From positions 1,116,001-1,180,000 of the forward strand of contig JYIP02000003.1 of assembly GCA_001051155.2 (NCBI GenBank): a DNA stretch of 64,000 nucleotides, given 5' to 3'. This document shows positions 1-9,720 of the stretch, piece by piece; the stretch's first letter is position 1; each line of letters opens with the position of its first letter. The notes beneath the pieces are model-generated. The model did no database searches. It was not told where the DNA came from and was given only the letters and a program-made list of their open reading frames with translations. This DNA is from Chrysoporthe austroafricana (lineage: Eukaryota > Ascomycota > Sordariomycetes > Diaporthales > Cryphonectriaceae). Position numbers and translations under genes: made by a program.

Positions 1-1
1 T

Positions 2-1675
2 GTGGACGACCAGATGTCCATCCGCCCGATGATCAACTACCGCCCTACCAAGTACGAGCTGAAGAGCATCCGCGCGCAGATCATGGCCGAGATGGACCCG
101 GACGTGGTCGCGCGGGAGGTCCTCGAGGGGGCGAGGGCCGACGCGGTCGCAGAGAACGAGTTCGACGCGTACGTGCCGCGGACGCAATGGATGCTGCGCG
201 CCGCGCCTCTCGACGTGGAGGATGGCGGGATCATGATCTACCGCCCGCTGTTGGAGTTCGCCAAGGACCGGCTGGTGGCGACGTGTGAGGCGAACGGTGT
301 CCCGTGGTTCGAGGATGCCACGAATAGTGACAAGACGCTTACGGTGAGGAATGCTATAAGGCATCTCTATGTAAATCACACCTTACCTACCGCGCTGCAG
401 AAGCCCGCCGTCCTCAAAATGTCCAACCGGCTCAGGAGGCAGGTGGCATCCGAGGAGGCGGAAGTAGACAGGCTGCTCAAGCGCACGGTAGTCAAGAATT
501 TCGAGTCCACAGCGGGGACGGTGGTGGTACAGCTTCCGTCCTTCCGGCCGCCTCGCCTGCGGAGGGGCCAGGATAACAGAGCTCGGCGCCGGAAGCGTCT
601 CGAGCATTATCGCCAGATTGCGATTCTGCTGGTCAAGAGGCTTATCGCCATGGTGACACCCGAGCCGCTGGGGTCATTCTCGAGCAATCTGCCAAACTCA
701 GTCCCTCGCCTGTTCCCCTCGCTCAACGACAACCCGTCTGCGTACCCGAAACATCCGAAGGCCTTCAACATGTCGGGCGTCCACTTCATTCCCGTCAAGG
801 CGCCATCCAGACCGAACGCGCCTTTGCAGTGGTTTCTCTCCCGCCAGCCGTATGTGTCGGGACAGGCCCTCCCGCAGAGCAACTTCGGCCGCCTCCGGCT
901 CTGCCACCGCTGGCGCAGACGGCCCGACCAGTGGCGGTGGCCCGCTCACCACGGGGGCTGGAAGCTCTGGGACGGGCGGTTCTGGGTGACCATCCGCAAC
1001 CGCAGCCCCGTGCACGCGGCCGTCGCGCCCTTCGACCTCAAGCACGCCAAGGCCTTCCGCGACTCGCTCCCCGACGACCGGAGCCGCGACGAGCTGATGG
1101 CCCTGCTCAAGATCCACGCGCCCGGCAAGGTGCGGTACACGCTCCCCGCCATCTACACGGCGGGGGACTTTGCCGAGGCCGTGGGGAGGTACCAGAGCTT
1201 CGCGGAGCGCCAAAAGGCCGAGATGCTGAGCGAGGCCGAAGCGCAGCGGCACTGGAGGGAGCTGACGACCGCCCACCGGAGGGCGGCGTACCTCGCCGCG
1301 CTCGAGTGGGAACGGGCCAGGGGGAACGACAGTGAGAAGAGCTGGTCGCCCGAGAACTGGGCCAGGGACGACAAGAGGGTGCTGGTCGCGCTGCCCACGC
1401 TAGGGATCGCCAGGCCGGGGCTGCACAATTGGATCCGGTATGACATCAGGTACAGGCGGGTGGATAGGCGGATGCTGGCGAGTACGATGAAGACCGAGGA
1501 GGAGCTGGCACGGGCTGAGCGGGCAAGGAGGCGGGCGAGGTCGAGCGGAACGAGAAGATGGATCGCGAGATGTGCCATGGCGAGGAGGCGGCCAGCCCTG
1601 AGGTCGAAGCCGAAGGCCAAGAAGACTGTGCAACTGAGGCCATTTGAGAGCACCGGCGACAGCAACGAGGTCTGA
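2..1675 (+). CDS. tRNA(Ile)-lysidine synthetase-like protein, 5'-truncated by window edge
   Basis: The frame is open from the first bases to the stop at 1673-1675, so the N-terminal part, including the expected PP-loop ATP-binding motif, lies outside the window. The visible part has the TilS-type segment RPLLEFAKDRL, then W-FEDATNSD and RNAIRH (about residues 80-120), which in TilS proteins follows the ATP-binding domain. The family uses ATP and lysine to convert cytidine 34 of tRNA-Ile(CAU) to lysidine; in fungi the protein is presumed to act on mitochondrial tRNA. The C-terminal 430 residues are a fungal extension rich in Arg and charged residues, without a domain I recognise. No intron is needed in the visible part. 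The family call is fairly sure; the exact substrate is inferred. Confidence 0.75.
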   Translation: MDDQMSIRPMINYRPTKYELKSIRAQIMAEMDPDVVAREVLEGARADAVAENEFDAYVPRTQWMLRAAPLDVEDGGIMIYRPLLEFAKDRLVATCEANGVPWFEDATNSDKTLTVRNAIRHLYVNHTLPTALQKPAVLKMSNRLRRQVASEEAEVDRLLKRTVVKNFESTAGTVVVQLPSFRPPRLRRGQDNRARRRKRLEHYRQIAILLVKRLIAMVTPEPLGSFSSNLPNSVPRLFPSLNDNPSAYPKHPKAFNMSGVHFIPVKAPSRPNAPLQWFLSRQPYVSGQALPQSNFGRLRLCHRWRRRPDQWRWPAHHGGWKLWDGRFWVTIRNRSPVHAAVAPFDLKHAKAFRDSLPDDRSRDELMALLKIHAPGKVRYTLPAIYTAGDFAEAVGRYQSFAERQKAEMLSEAEAQRHWRELTTAHRRAAYLAALEWERARGNDSEKSWSPENWARDDKRVLVALPTLGIARPGLHNWIRYDIRYRRVDRRMLASTMKTEEELARAERARRRARSSGTRRWIARCAMARRRPALRSKPKAKKTVQLRPFESTGDSNEV

Positions 1676-2184
1676 TAGGCGCCGCTCACAGCGTCCAGCA
1701 GAGGACTTGATTCTCCTTATCTGCCTCTAGTGATACCCTACCTAGTTCATCATGCTATGCTTGGTACAAAGATCTTCTGGAGACGCACACACTCCATGTC
1801 AGTACGACTTACTAGGTTTACTATCTCCAGGGGTGGGCTCCGGGTGTTCATCCGAAGACATCAGGCTCGATTCATCATGCATCTCATCCCACCAGTCGGG
1901 AGTTGCCTTCCGGCACGTGTGCCGTAGCGCTGACCAGGCATGCCAGGGATCTCGGCGGGGACGAACGAACCTCACCCACCTCACCTCACCATGCTCACCT
2001 CGCCCCGCCCCGCCTCGCCCTATTCCCACCGTCCCGCTGCGGCCTCCTCAGCTCTCTAGTCCCTACTCAGTATATTCTCCAGCCTGTAGTGCATGCATAG
2101 CTGCCGAAGACTTCCAGGCCTGTCGGGCTGGATGTAACCAGAAACCCCTCCCACGTGGGATGAACAGCCCCAGCATAAGAATGG
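1676..2184. other. intergenic, 509 bp
   Basis: Terminator side of the tRNA lysidine synthetase and upstream region of the phosphatase gene. A pyrimidine-rich stretch (about 1975-2045, many CCTC/CGCC blocks) lies 150-200 bp before the phosphatase ATG and could be promoter or leader. Short reading frames here show no recognisable protein. Confidence 0.5.
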
Positions 2185-4039
2185 ATGCCTTCCCTCAGGA
2201 TCGTCCCGCGCCTCTCACTCGCGAGCAAGCTGCTCCTCGTCGGCCTTAGCAGCACGCTCCTCGTGCTCTTCCTTGCCACGCGCCGCGGCGTCGTCCCCAC
2301 CCTGACCAAGGCACCGGCTGCTATACTCTCCAGCTTCACGGACGCCTCACCACTGCGGCCGCCGCCGCCATCTGAGGACATGGCGAACTCAACACCAGCC
2401 GTCGATCTGGGTTGGTACGCGCCGTCGCAGACACTGGTCAACAACCTGACCAACGTGGCCAGCAATAACACCACGGGCGTGTACGGGTTCATCTATAACT
2501 CGTCGTACACGCCCGATGACGAGTATGGGACGTACAATTGGTGTAATATGCCTCATGTGCGGAGGAGGGAGTATGTTGCGCCGGGGGACGAGTATGAGCT
2601 TGTCTATGTGGAGCTGGTGAGTCTTCACTGTCGCGAGTGAGGTCTGAGATGCACAGGCCTCCTCTACCTTACATGAGCCCCTATTGACCGGATGCTAACC
2701 CTCCCCAGATCCACCGCCACCACAAGCGCACCCCTTATGCGGCGAACTCCTTCCCTGTGGAATCCTACACGTGGGACTGCAACGACGAAGGGCTGTACTA
2801 CTTCGCCGAGCCCTTCTCAGATCCTTCCTCAGCGGATCCCAACGCAGGACGCAACGCTTCGGCGCAGGCCTACTGGCAGGGCACGAGCGACGTCTCCGGC
2901 TTCACAAACCCCTTCGAGACGATCGCGACGGGGTGGAAGGGCAGCTGCCAGTTCCCGCAGATCACGTCGGCCGGGCTCGACGACTCGTGGCAGCACGGCG
3001 CCGACCTCTACGGGGTCTACGGGGACCTCCTCGGGTTCCTGCCGGCGAGGACCGACGCGGGCTGGCGCGACGCGGTCAAGTACCGGGTGACCAACAACGT
3101 CATCACCTCCGAGGTCGCCGGCATGGTGATCAACGGGATGTGGGGCATCGCCGCCTACGTGCCGCTCCTCATCCAGCCCGCGGGCGTCGACAGCCTCGAG
3201 CCGGACTACACGTGCGCCTCCTCGACTGACCAGTTCGACGATGTCGAGAGCAGCAACAACACCGCCTGGCAGGCGCACCTCGACGCCGCGGCGGCCCTGT
3301 TCGGCGAGCTCGACGCCATCTCGGGCGTCGCCTCCGACGACGACGCCTTCCACGTCAGCTTCGACCACTACTACGACAACCTCTCGGCGAGGCAGTGCCA
3401 CGGCAAGCCGCTGCCGTGCAAGCTGGTCAACGCCACGGGCGCGGACGGCGCCGTGCGGCTGGTCAACGACACGGCGGACTGCGTCACGCAGGCCATGGCG
3501 GACGAGGTGTACCGGTTCGGGAACTGGGAGTACAGCCAGATCTACCGGGACGCCGGCGCCGAGTCGCTGGCCGCGAGCGTGGGGTCCTTCGGGGTGTGGG
3601 TCGCCGAGCTCGCCGCGCACCTGCGCGCGGTCCTGGACGGGACGGGGGCGACGGTGTGGTTCCACAACGTAGCGCACGACGGGAGCGTGAGCCGGCTGCT
3701 GGGGATCCTGCAGGCGGACGTCATGGTCTGGCCGGGGATGGGCAGCGAGGTCGTCTTCGAGCTCTGGAGGCGCGCTGCGGCGGGGTCCACGGGCAAGCGG
3801 ACGAGTGAGAGTGGGCATTACGTGAGGGTGCTCTGGGGCGGGCGGGTGCTGAACTCGTCGAACCCGAGCCTCGGGACGATGGACATGCTTCCTGTGGAGA
3901 CGTTACTGGCGTAAGTGGCAATCGCCCTAAAAGATATTGCGCCTCTTGAACTCGTTGCTGATGTCGATTTTACAGGTACTTCGATGGAGTTGCGGGAGTC
4001 AACGCGAGCTTGATCGTGGACAAGTGCAGTGCATCATAG
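2185..4039 (+). CDS. histidine acid phosphatase-like membrane-anchored/secreted protein
   Basis: Three exons: 2185-2616, 2709-3910 and 3976-4039, giving 565 residues; donors GTGAGT and GTAAGT, a TGCTAAC branch site at 2691-2697, and all joins keep phase. Residues about 15-31 are a hydrophobic signal/anchor segment (KLLLVGLSSTLLVLFLA). The first codons after intron 1 give IHRHHKRTPYA (residues 145-155), the RHGxRxP phosphate-binding motif of branch-2 histidine phosphatases with His in place of the usual Gly. The second catalytic element, HD within NVAHDGS, is at about residues 467-468. Many N-x-S/T sequons and paired cysteines fit an extracytoplasmic enzyme. Family members hydrolyse phosphomonoesters, including phytate, at acid pH. 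Whether the altered motif keeps activity is unknown; the family call is strong, the substrate is not known. Confidence 0.85.
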
Positions 4040-4240
4040 GCTATATAATAAGCTCGTTATCATTGTCTCGTTATTCTCGGTCCTCCCAGGCGGATGCTGC
4101 GTCCGCCTTGCGCGAGTCCCGGAGCCTACCCAGGTTACCCTGCCCTGCCCTACTCTCTCGTGCAAACTGACCATCATCCCCTCCTCACCCCCTCCCTCCT
4201 TTAACCCTTCCAGAGACCAAAAGCACCCCCCAGCACCAGC

Positions 4241-4778
4241 TTAGAAACCCAGCGCCTGGTTGAACGCGTCGGCGGTGGTCTGGTCCTTGGTCCCCAGGCT
4301 CTGCACCGTCGCCTGGGCGCTGGTGCACGCCGACTTAGCCGCGTCGTTCGCGTTGCACACGTTGGTGAGCTGGTCGCAGATGAAGTTGGTGATGATGTTG
4401 GGGTTCAGGGCGTCACTCTGGCCGCTGTTGGCGACGAGGGTCGGGTCGGTGGGGAAGAAGGTGCCCTCATCGGCCGCGCGGTCTATTTACAGATGAGCAT
4501 GACGAGCCTTTTGTTTGTTTCGTTAACCCCCCGGGTCGGCGGGTGGCACACAGAACTGCCCCGCCCTGGGGAGGGGCATAGAGTGGTTAGGGGGGAGACA
4601 ACGTACTGAACTCAGCCCGGCCGAACTGGAAGTCCATGGTCGGCGTGCAGTCGCCGAAGTCGGCACCCGCAAGGGAGGAGGTGGCGGCGGCGGAGCTGTT
4701 GGCGGCGCGGGGGAGGGTGATGATGGCGGCGTCGGCCAGAACGGCCAGGGCGGCGACGAGGAGAGTCTGGGTCTGCAT
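4241..4778 (-). CDS. small secreted four-cysteine protein
   Basis: Two exons on the minus strand, 4778-4607 and 4482-4241, joined in phase across a 124-bp intron (donor GTACGT, acceptor AATAG), giving 137 residues. It starts with a clear signal peptide (MQTQTLLVAALAVLADA), followed by a Ser/Ala-rich linker and a mature part with four cysteines (in GDCTP, FICDQ, VCNAN and SACTS). The mature region runs through FNRAADEGTFFPTDPT across the splice. It resembles widespread fungal hypothetical secreted proteins of unknown function; no catalytic motif is visible. A TATA-like box lies about 200 bp upstream. Roles at the cell surface or in host contact are possible but unsupported. Confidence 0.75.
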
Positions 4779-4974
4779 CTTGAACTGGGTGTTGGGGCGA
4801 AGTGTGAGGCCGGCTCGCGGGAGGTTGACGGTGTTGTCTGGATGCTCTTAGGCAAAAGAATGGAACAGTTCACAGAACTTGGATATGTCGAAGCGCGGAA
4901 AGAAAAGAACGGGATGGAGACAGAGACCAGGACCGGCGAGCGTGTCGAAGCCCCCGTGGGATAGGTGGCTGGCC

Positions 4975-4982
4975 TTATTATA
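4975..4982 (-). promoter_or_regulatory. TATA-like box of the small secreted protein gene
   Basis: Minus-strand TATAATAA preceded by GG lies 197 bp upstream of the ATG at 4778, in a GC-rich context. The position suits a core promoter with a 5' leader of about 150 bp; assignment is by position only. Confidence 0.35.
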
Positions 4983-6347
4983 CCTATTCGCTAGCTAGAT
5001 ACTACATATTCTATAGGAACCATGCGGGTTCCTCCTCTGGCCGGAGACCTGACTGGCTGGCGGGTGTTCTCACGTCATGATCGACGGGGATAAGACGACT
5101 GCCGTCGAGGGCCATTGTCGGCTAATGTCAGGCCAGGGAGGTCGGCCCAGAGAAGAGACGAAAAGATGGGACGGAAAACCCTGATTCCGAGGTACCCGAG
5201 ACGAGGTTAACATTCTGGGCAGGCCCACGGCTGCGGTGTATTGAGTACAGCAGCCTCAGTGGGGGTGCCCCTCCCGAACTGACTTTGTTGATTTTTTAAG
5301 CCTATCGTCCATGTCTACGCGAGCCGACGTTGGGATCACGATAGGGTTGCGGCTCTGCGGGCCGACCTTGGCTTGGTGGGTGTGTCTAATACACGGAGTC
5401 TAGTCCACCCCTCCTGTCGCGCGATAGCAGGTAGAGTGCACATACCTAGGCAGTCTTGTGCTGCACGCCGTGCTGCTGTCACGATGTCTTTCTCGCGATA
5501 TTGTTATCACAGGCCACCTCACTTTGCATGAACTACAGATTGACAGCGTCGATCGTGACGAGGGGGTTGAGAATTGCAGGACGAACATGATGTGCAAGAT
5601 TAAGCGCGTGGGAACCATCTGTGCAGGAGAGTATGGTTCGTCGATCCTCGGTGGGCTTGGCCAACGAGGTTGCTGTATCAGGTGTTCCCGCCTAAATCAT
5701 GCGACACGACGTTCGTCAGACCATGCTGAGTCTCGCCCCTTTTCGGAGGATGCACGAGAGAGGATATGAGACGAGTTATATGGGCCTTTCTTTGCGCTTT
5801 GGATCACGTGGTGTGAAAGAACGCAAGCCTCACCGACTCAGTAAGGACATATCATAGGAAAATAGGAATCCGTAGCAAAGAAATCCAAGATCATTTCAAA
5901 GAACACAAGACCTCACGTCCTTGTCAATGGGGTAATGGGTTTTTGGTGAAATTCTGGTCAGCTATTGAGCATAGGAATCCCCACCATCGACGTGGCAAAC
6001 AATTAGACAGCTTCACTGCTTCAGCAGAAGGTTTGCCTTGGCGGAAATCAGAATTGGACACGACTTGCCACAGAAACGTCTTGGCGCGTGTATGATGTGT
6101 GATGAATTCGTAATAAAGTCTGGTATCGGTATCAACTCTTGTCGTTGAACCCTAATCGTTCCTCGACGCCCCGGCTGTGACATGGTATGTCCTGGTCTTC
6201 CTGGTTCTCGTTTTGCCCTTTGCCTCTATGAATAACCCTCTACACCCAATACTCATGACAGCTCTATGCACAGAACAACAAGATACTCCTAGAACACCTT
6301 TCCCGAACCTGAATACAGATGCACGACCTAGGCCTCGGCGCCGGCGT
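4983..6347. other. intergenic, about 1.4 kb
   Basis: Region between the upstream side of the secreted-protein gene and the 3' end of the mannitol dehydrogenase gene. Open frames up to 103 codons occur (for example 5458-5769 +) but have no recognisable motif. No tRNA or repeat was seen. Confidence 0.4.
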
Positions 6348-7916
6348 CTAGTCCACGTACTTGGCCAGCGTCGCCATCGCTCCCTCGCGGTGGAGGCTCT
6401 CCAGGGCCTTCTGGAGCTCGTCCATGAAGATCTTGTCCTCGCGCAGATCATCACCGAACAGATCCTTGATGGCCATCAGCGGGTACACCCTGTCGCCACC
6501 CTCGAGGGCCTTCGCCTTCAGCTCCTCCGCCCTGGGGTCGTCGATCGCGTACGGCTTTCCGTGCTCGTCCACGCCGTGCAGGTAGCGGAACCAGCTGGCC
6601 ACGACGAGCGAGAGGCGCTTCAGGTTGTGGGTCCCGTTCATGATCTGCTCGGCGACGGAGGGCATGATGAACTGCGGCAGCTTGCCAGAGCCGTTCAGGG
6701 TGAGGCGCGTGATCTGGTCCATGATGGTGGGGTTGGAGAAGCGCTCGATCAGCTTGTCGCAGTAGGCGTCGAGGTCCACGCCCGGGATCTCCGGGAGCAG
6801 GGGCCGGACCTCCTGGTGCATCATGTTGTAGATGAACTTGTTGAAGAGCGGGTGCTGGATCGCCTCGTGCACGTACTGGAAGCCGCCGAGGAAGGCCATG
6901 TAGGACATGGCCATGTGGCTGGCGTTGAGCAGGCGCAGCTTGTGGCACTCGAATTTTTCGACCTCCTCGACGTGCTTGACGACCTGGACGCCCACGTCCT
7001 CGAAGTGCGGGCGGCCGTCAACGAAGTGGTCCTCGACCACCCACTGGTTGAACGGCTCCGTCACCACGGGCCACGCGTCCTCGATGCCGAACGTCTCCGC
7101 CAGGCTGGCCTTGTCGACGTCCAGGGTGCGCGGCGTGATCCTGTCGACCATGCTGTTGGGGAAGGCGCCGTACTCGCCGATCCACTCCGCAATCTTGGGG
7201 CTGCGGTGGCGGGCGAACGTCTTGAGCATGTTGCCCGTGATGGTGCCGTTCTTCTGCATGTTGTCGCAGGACAGGACGGTGAACGGCAGGAGGCCGGACT
7301 CATACCGCCTGGCTAGGGAGGCGTAGAGGTAGCCAAAGGTGGTCTTGGGCTTCTCGAGGTCGCCCGAGAGGTCCTCGACGATGTCTGGGTGCTCCACGAG
7401 CAGCTGGTGGGTGTTCTCGTTGTAGTAGTAGCCGCTCTCCGTGATGGTCATAGACACGATGCGCGTGTCGCGGTGTGCCATCTTGGCGATGACGGCCTTG
7501 GGGTCGTCGGGAGCATACAGGAAAGACTTGATGCTGCCGAGAACGCTCGCGCGGCTGCCGGTGGCAGCCCGCTCAATGAGCGTGTACAGGCAGTCCTGCG
7601 GCACCAGCGCGTCGCGCATGGCGGCGTCGAAGGGCTGCAGGCCCACGCCGCAGATCGCCCACTCGCGGGCGCCGCCCTTGTTCATCAGGCCGTCGACGTA
7701 GGCGGCCAAGTGAGCCCTGTGGAAGCCGCCGACGCCGATGTGAACGATACCTTCCTTTAGGCTATTACGGTCGTAGCCTGGGATGGCGGAAGGCTGACGG
7801 CCGCTCTGCTGGCGGATGGAGGCGAGATTCTGGTTGTTCAGCCTGACGGCAGTGGGGAGCGCCCTTGAGACGCCCTCACGAAACGTCCGTGTCGCGGCCT
7901 GTGCCATGGTCGCCAT
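6348..7916 (-). CDS. mannitol 2-dehydrogenase (polyol-specific long-chain dehydrogenase)
   Basis: Single exon of 522 codons. It interconverts mannitol and fructose with NAD(P), part of fungal mannitol metabolism in the cytosol. The N-terminal Rossmann region has IVHIGVGGFHRAHLAAYVD (about residues 57-75). The C-terminal catalytic region has HKLRLLNASHMAMSY, carrying the Lys, Asn and His that form the active site in this family (K-x4-N-x2-H). The start at 7916 (MATMAQAATRTF) gives slightly more than the roughly 500 residues usual for the family; an in-frame Met at 7907 is an alternative. The frame stays open upstream to 8039, but those codons look like leader. The call is secure. Confidence 0.93.
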   Translation of the reverse strand: MATMAQAATRTFREGVSRALPTAVRLNNQNLASIRQQSGRQPSAIPGYDRNSLKEGIVHIGVGGFHRAHLAAYVDGLMNKGGAREWAICGVGLQPFDAAMRDALVPQDCLYTLIERAATGSRASVLGSIKSFLYAPDDPKAVIAKMAHRDTRIVSMTITESGYYYNENTHQLLVEHPDIVEDLSGDLEKPKTTFGYLYASLARRYESGLLPFTVLSCDNMQKNGTITGNMLKTFARHRSPKIAEWIGEYGAFPNSMVDRITPRTLDVDKASLAETFGIEDAWPVVTEPFNQWVVEDHFVDGRPHFEDVGVQVVKHVEEVEKFECHKLRLLNASHMAMSYMAFLGGFQYVHEAIQHPLFNKFIYNMMHQEVRPLLPEIPGVDLDAYCDKLIERFSNPTIMDQITRLTLNGSGKLPQFIMPSVAEQIMNGTHNLKRLSLVVASWFRYLHGVDEHGKPYAIDDPRAEELKAKALEGGDRVYPLMAIKDLFGDDLREDKIFMDELQKALESLHREGAMATLAKYVD

Positions 7917-9190
7917 TGTGTGTGATGTGTTGTGTGGAAAAGAATGGAATGTGAAGCCAAGCTTGTCGACTTGAACGTAAGGGGGGTGGCGTTGTGTTTG
8001 TTTGTATATCAACCGTATACACTCAGGGCAGCGGCCCACCGTACACCGCCCAAGCTGGTCTTTTTCAGGAGATTTTGTGGGTCCTTGCGAGACTGCCAGG
8101 CTGTTGTCGTCTTGATGTCATCCCGAGTCAAGGGGCAAATTGGACCACGCAGTTTTTTTTATCGGCGCTGAAAAACATTTGGCGTGGCGTAGACACTTTC
8201 GCTTACCAGACAAAGCCCGACCTACGGAGCACTGTGACCCGGTACTGTGTAGGGTGGTTGTGCTCCGCGCCGCCCGGGGAGCTGGTCGTCGCCCCCCCCC
8301 CCAACGGCGTTTCCGGCGTTGCTAAGGCCAAGCTGAGACAGCAACAAAGGGCTCCTCCGTACGGACTGGCGTCATTTCCCCCGTAGATCTGTGCGGCAAG
8401 CTTGGAAAATCTTCTCCCCTTCTCCTTCTTAAGAACGTCAAAAACCCCACGCGGGCCCCAGTGGTGACCGCACAATCCGTTGCCACGTCGCTGACGGCGC
8501 CGACATCTGACGACTGCGTGCTCTCAGCAGAGCGTAAGCACCCCGTTCCACTGCAGAGCAACCTCTACCGACGTCGGGACCGCAGAGAGTTCTAGCCTCG
8601 TCTGTCTTTCTCCGGCCGTGTAACGCATGAGCTGATGCGCTCTCGACAGCCGCCGATGTTCGCTTCGCTTCGGATGGGGTGGGAGTCGAGAACTCGCATC
8701 ACTCACAGTCTAGACCCCTGCGCAGGTTGTGGTCGAGCCGGTTCTTTGAGACGCAACAACATGACTCTCCTCTCAGCTTTGACCGCGCTGTAAGGTTCGG
8801 GCTGCGCCTGTCAGATGTGCTCGAAAGCGCCGTCTGACACGGGTACAGTATCATCAAGGTCTGACTTGGCACTTGCAGATTTCCTGCACTGCAGCGTTCG
8901 GACAGAATTGCCATCTAGAGATGAGATGCAAGAGGAGCGTGCAATCTTCGCGTATCAGGGAAGGACTTCGCTGCGGTGAGGGTACTACGGACGTCCAAAG
9001 GCACATGGCGAGCGGTGCGCACCGGTACAGCACATGTCAAGATGTGTTCAGGTAGGTAAGCACGCAGGCACGGTAGGTAGGTGTCAGTAATGGGCCTTGG
9101 ACTTCAACAACGTGCGGGTCAGGCAACGGGCCAGGAACGGAACCAGACACCCAAGGACCAGCGGAACTTCTTGTTATGTAAGCCATTGCG
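7917..9190. other. intergenic, about 1.3 kb
   Basis: Upstream region of the mannitol dehydrogenase gene, then nothing recognisable. Poly-T (8153-8160) and poly-C (8294-8304) runs occur. No convincing reading frame was found. Confidence 0.4.
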
Positions 9191-9720
9191 GATGACTCAG
9201 CAGCCCGGGAATATAGTAACCTGCCTGACTGGGTCGAACTTGTTGAGGCAGGCCGAAGAGCTGGATGTGTAACAGGACGAATTTCCTTCAATACAGGATA
9301 AAGGTAGTTTCAGATAGCCTTCAAGCAGTCGAGTCAGAAACTCGTCCACCGAAGTGGCTTTCAGCCCTTGAGCAGCGACCTCTACGTTCTTGCGAGATCG
9401 CACTCAGGTAGACCAATACGGCAAGGAACGAGGAAGACAGCTTACAGTGCAGTCGAAATGTTCAGATCAAGGATCAGAAGCAAACCGGATCCGATCACGC
9501 GGACAGCATTTCCGGTGGTGATGACAGGGACCTACCAATTGTGATTTACGCAATAATACAATCTTTACAAGCGCCTAGCAATGACCGGGAAGCCTACATG
9601 GAAACCAAGCAGAGCGACGAAAGCACCTAAGAAGGTGACACCGAACACCTACGATGTCGAGAAGGCTGAGTCCTACATTCCACTCTCTGTAGCCGTCGAT
9701 CCCCCACGAGGTACTTGTGT
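9190..9720 (-). pseudogene. decayed MFS drug transporter (DHA14-like) relic
   Basis: Read on the minus strand in shifting frames, this stretch keeps pieces in the order found in 14-TM MFS drug:H+ antiporters: YREWNVGLSLLDIVG (about 9690-9650), GVTFLGAFVALLGFHVGF then PVIARRL (9642-9568), TGNAVRVIGSGLLLILDL and NISTAL (about 9525-9445), and RKNVEVAAQGLKATSV (about 9400-9350), which parallels the family's QPNVAAQAVL region. Each piece ends in a stop or changes frame, so no full protein can be made. I infer a dead transporter copy; the match is by memory of family patterns and needs a protein search. Confidence 0.5.

Noticed and set aside
2829..3818. 329-codon minus-strand open frame
   Set aside because: Antisense shadow of the phosphatase-like gene, explained by strong GC bias at third positions.
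6177..7316. 379-codon plus-strand open frame
   Set aside because: It is antisense to the mannitol dehydrogenase gene and arises from its GC-rich codons; no domain of its own.
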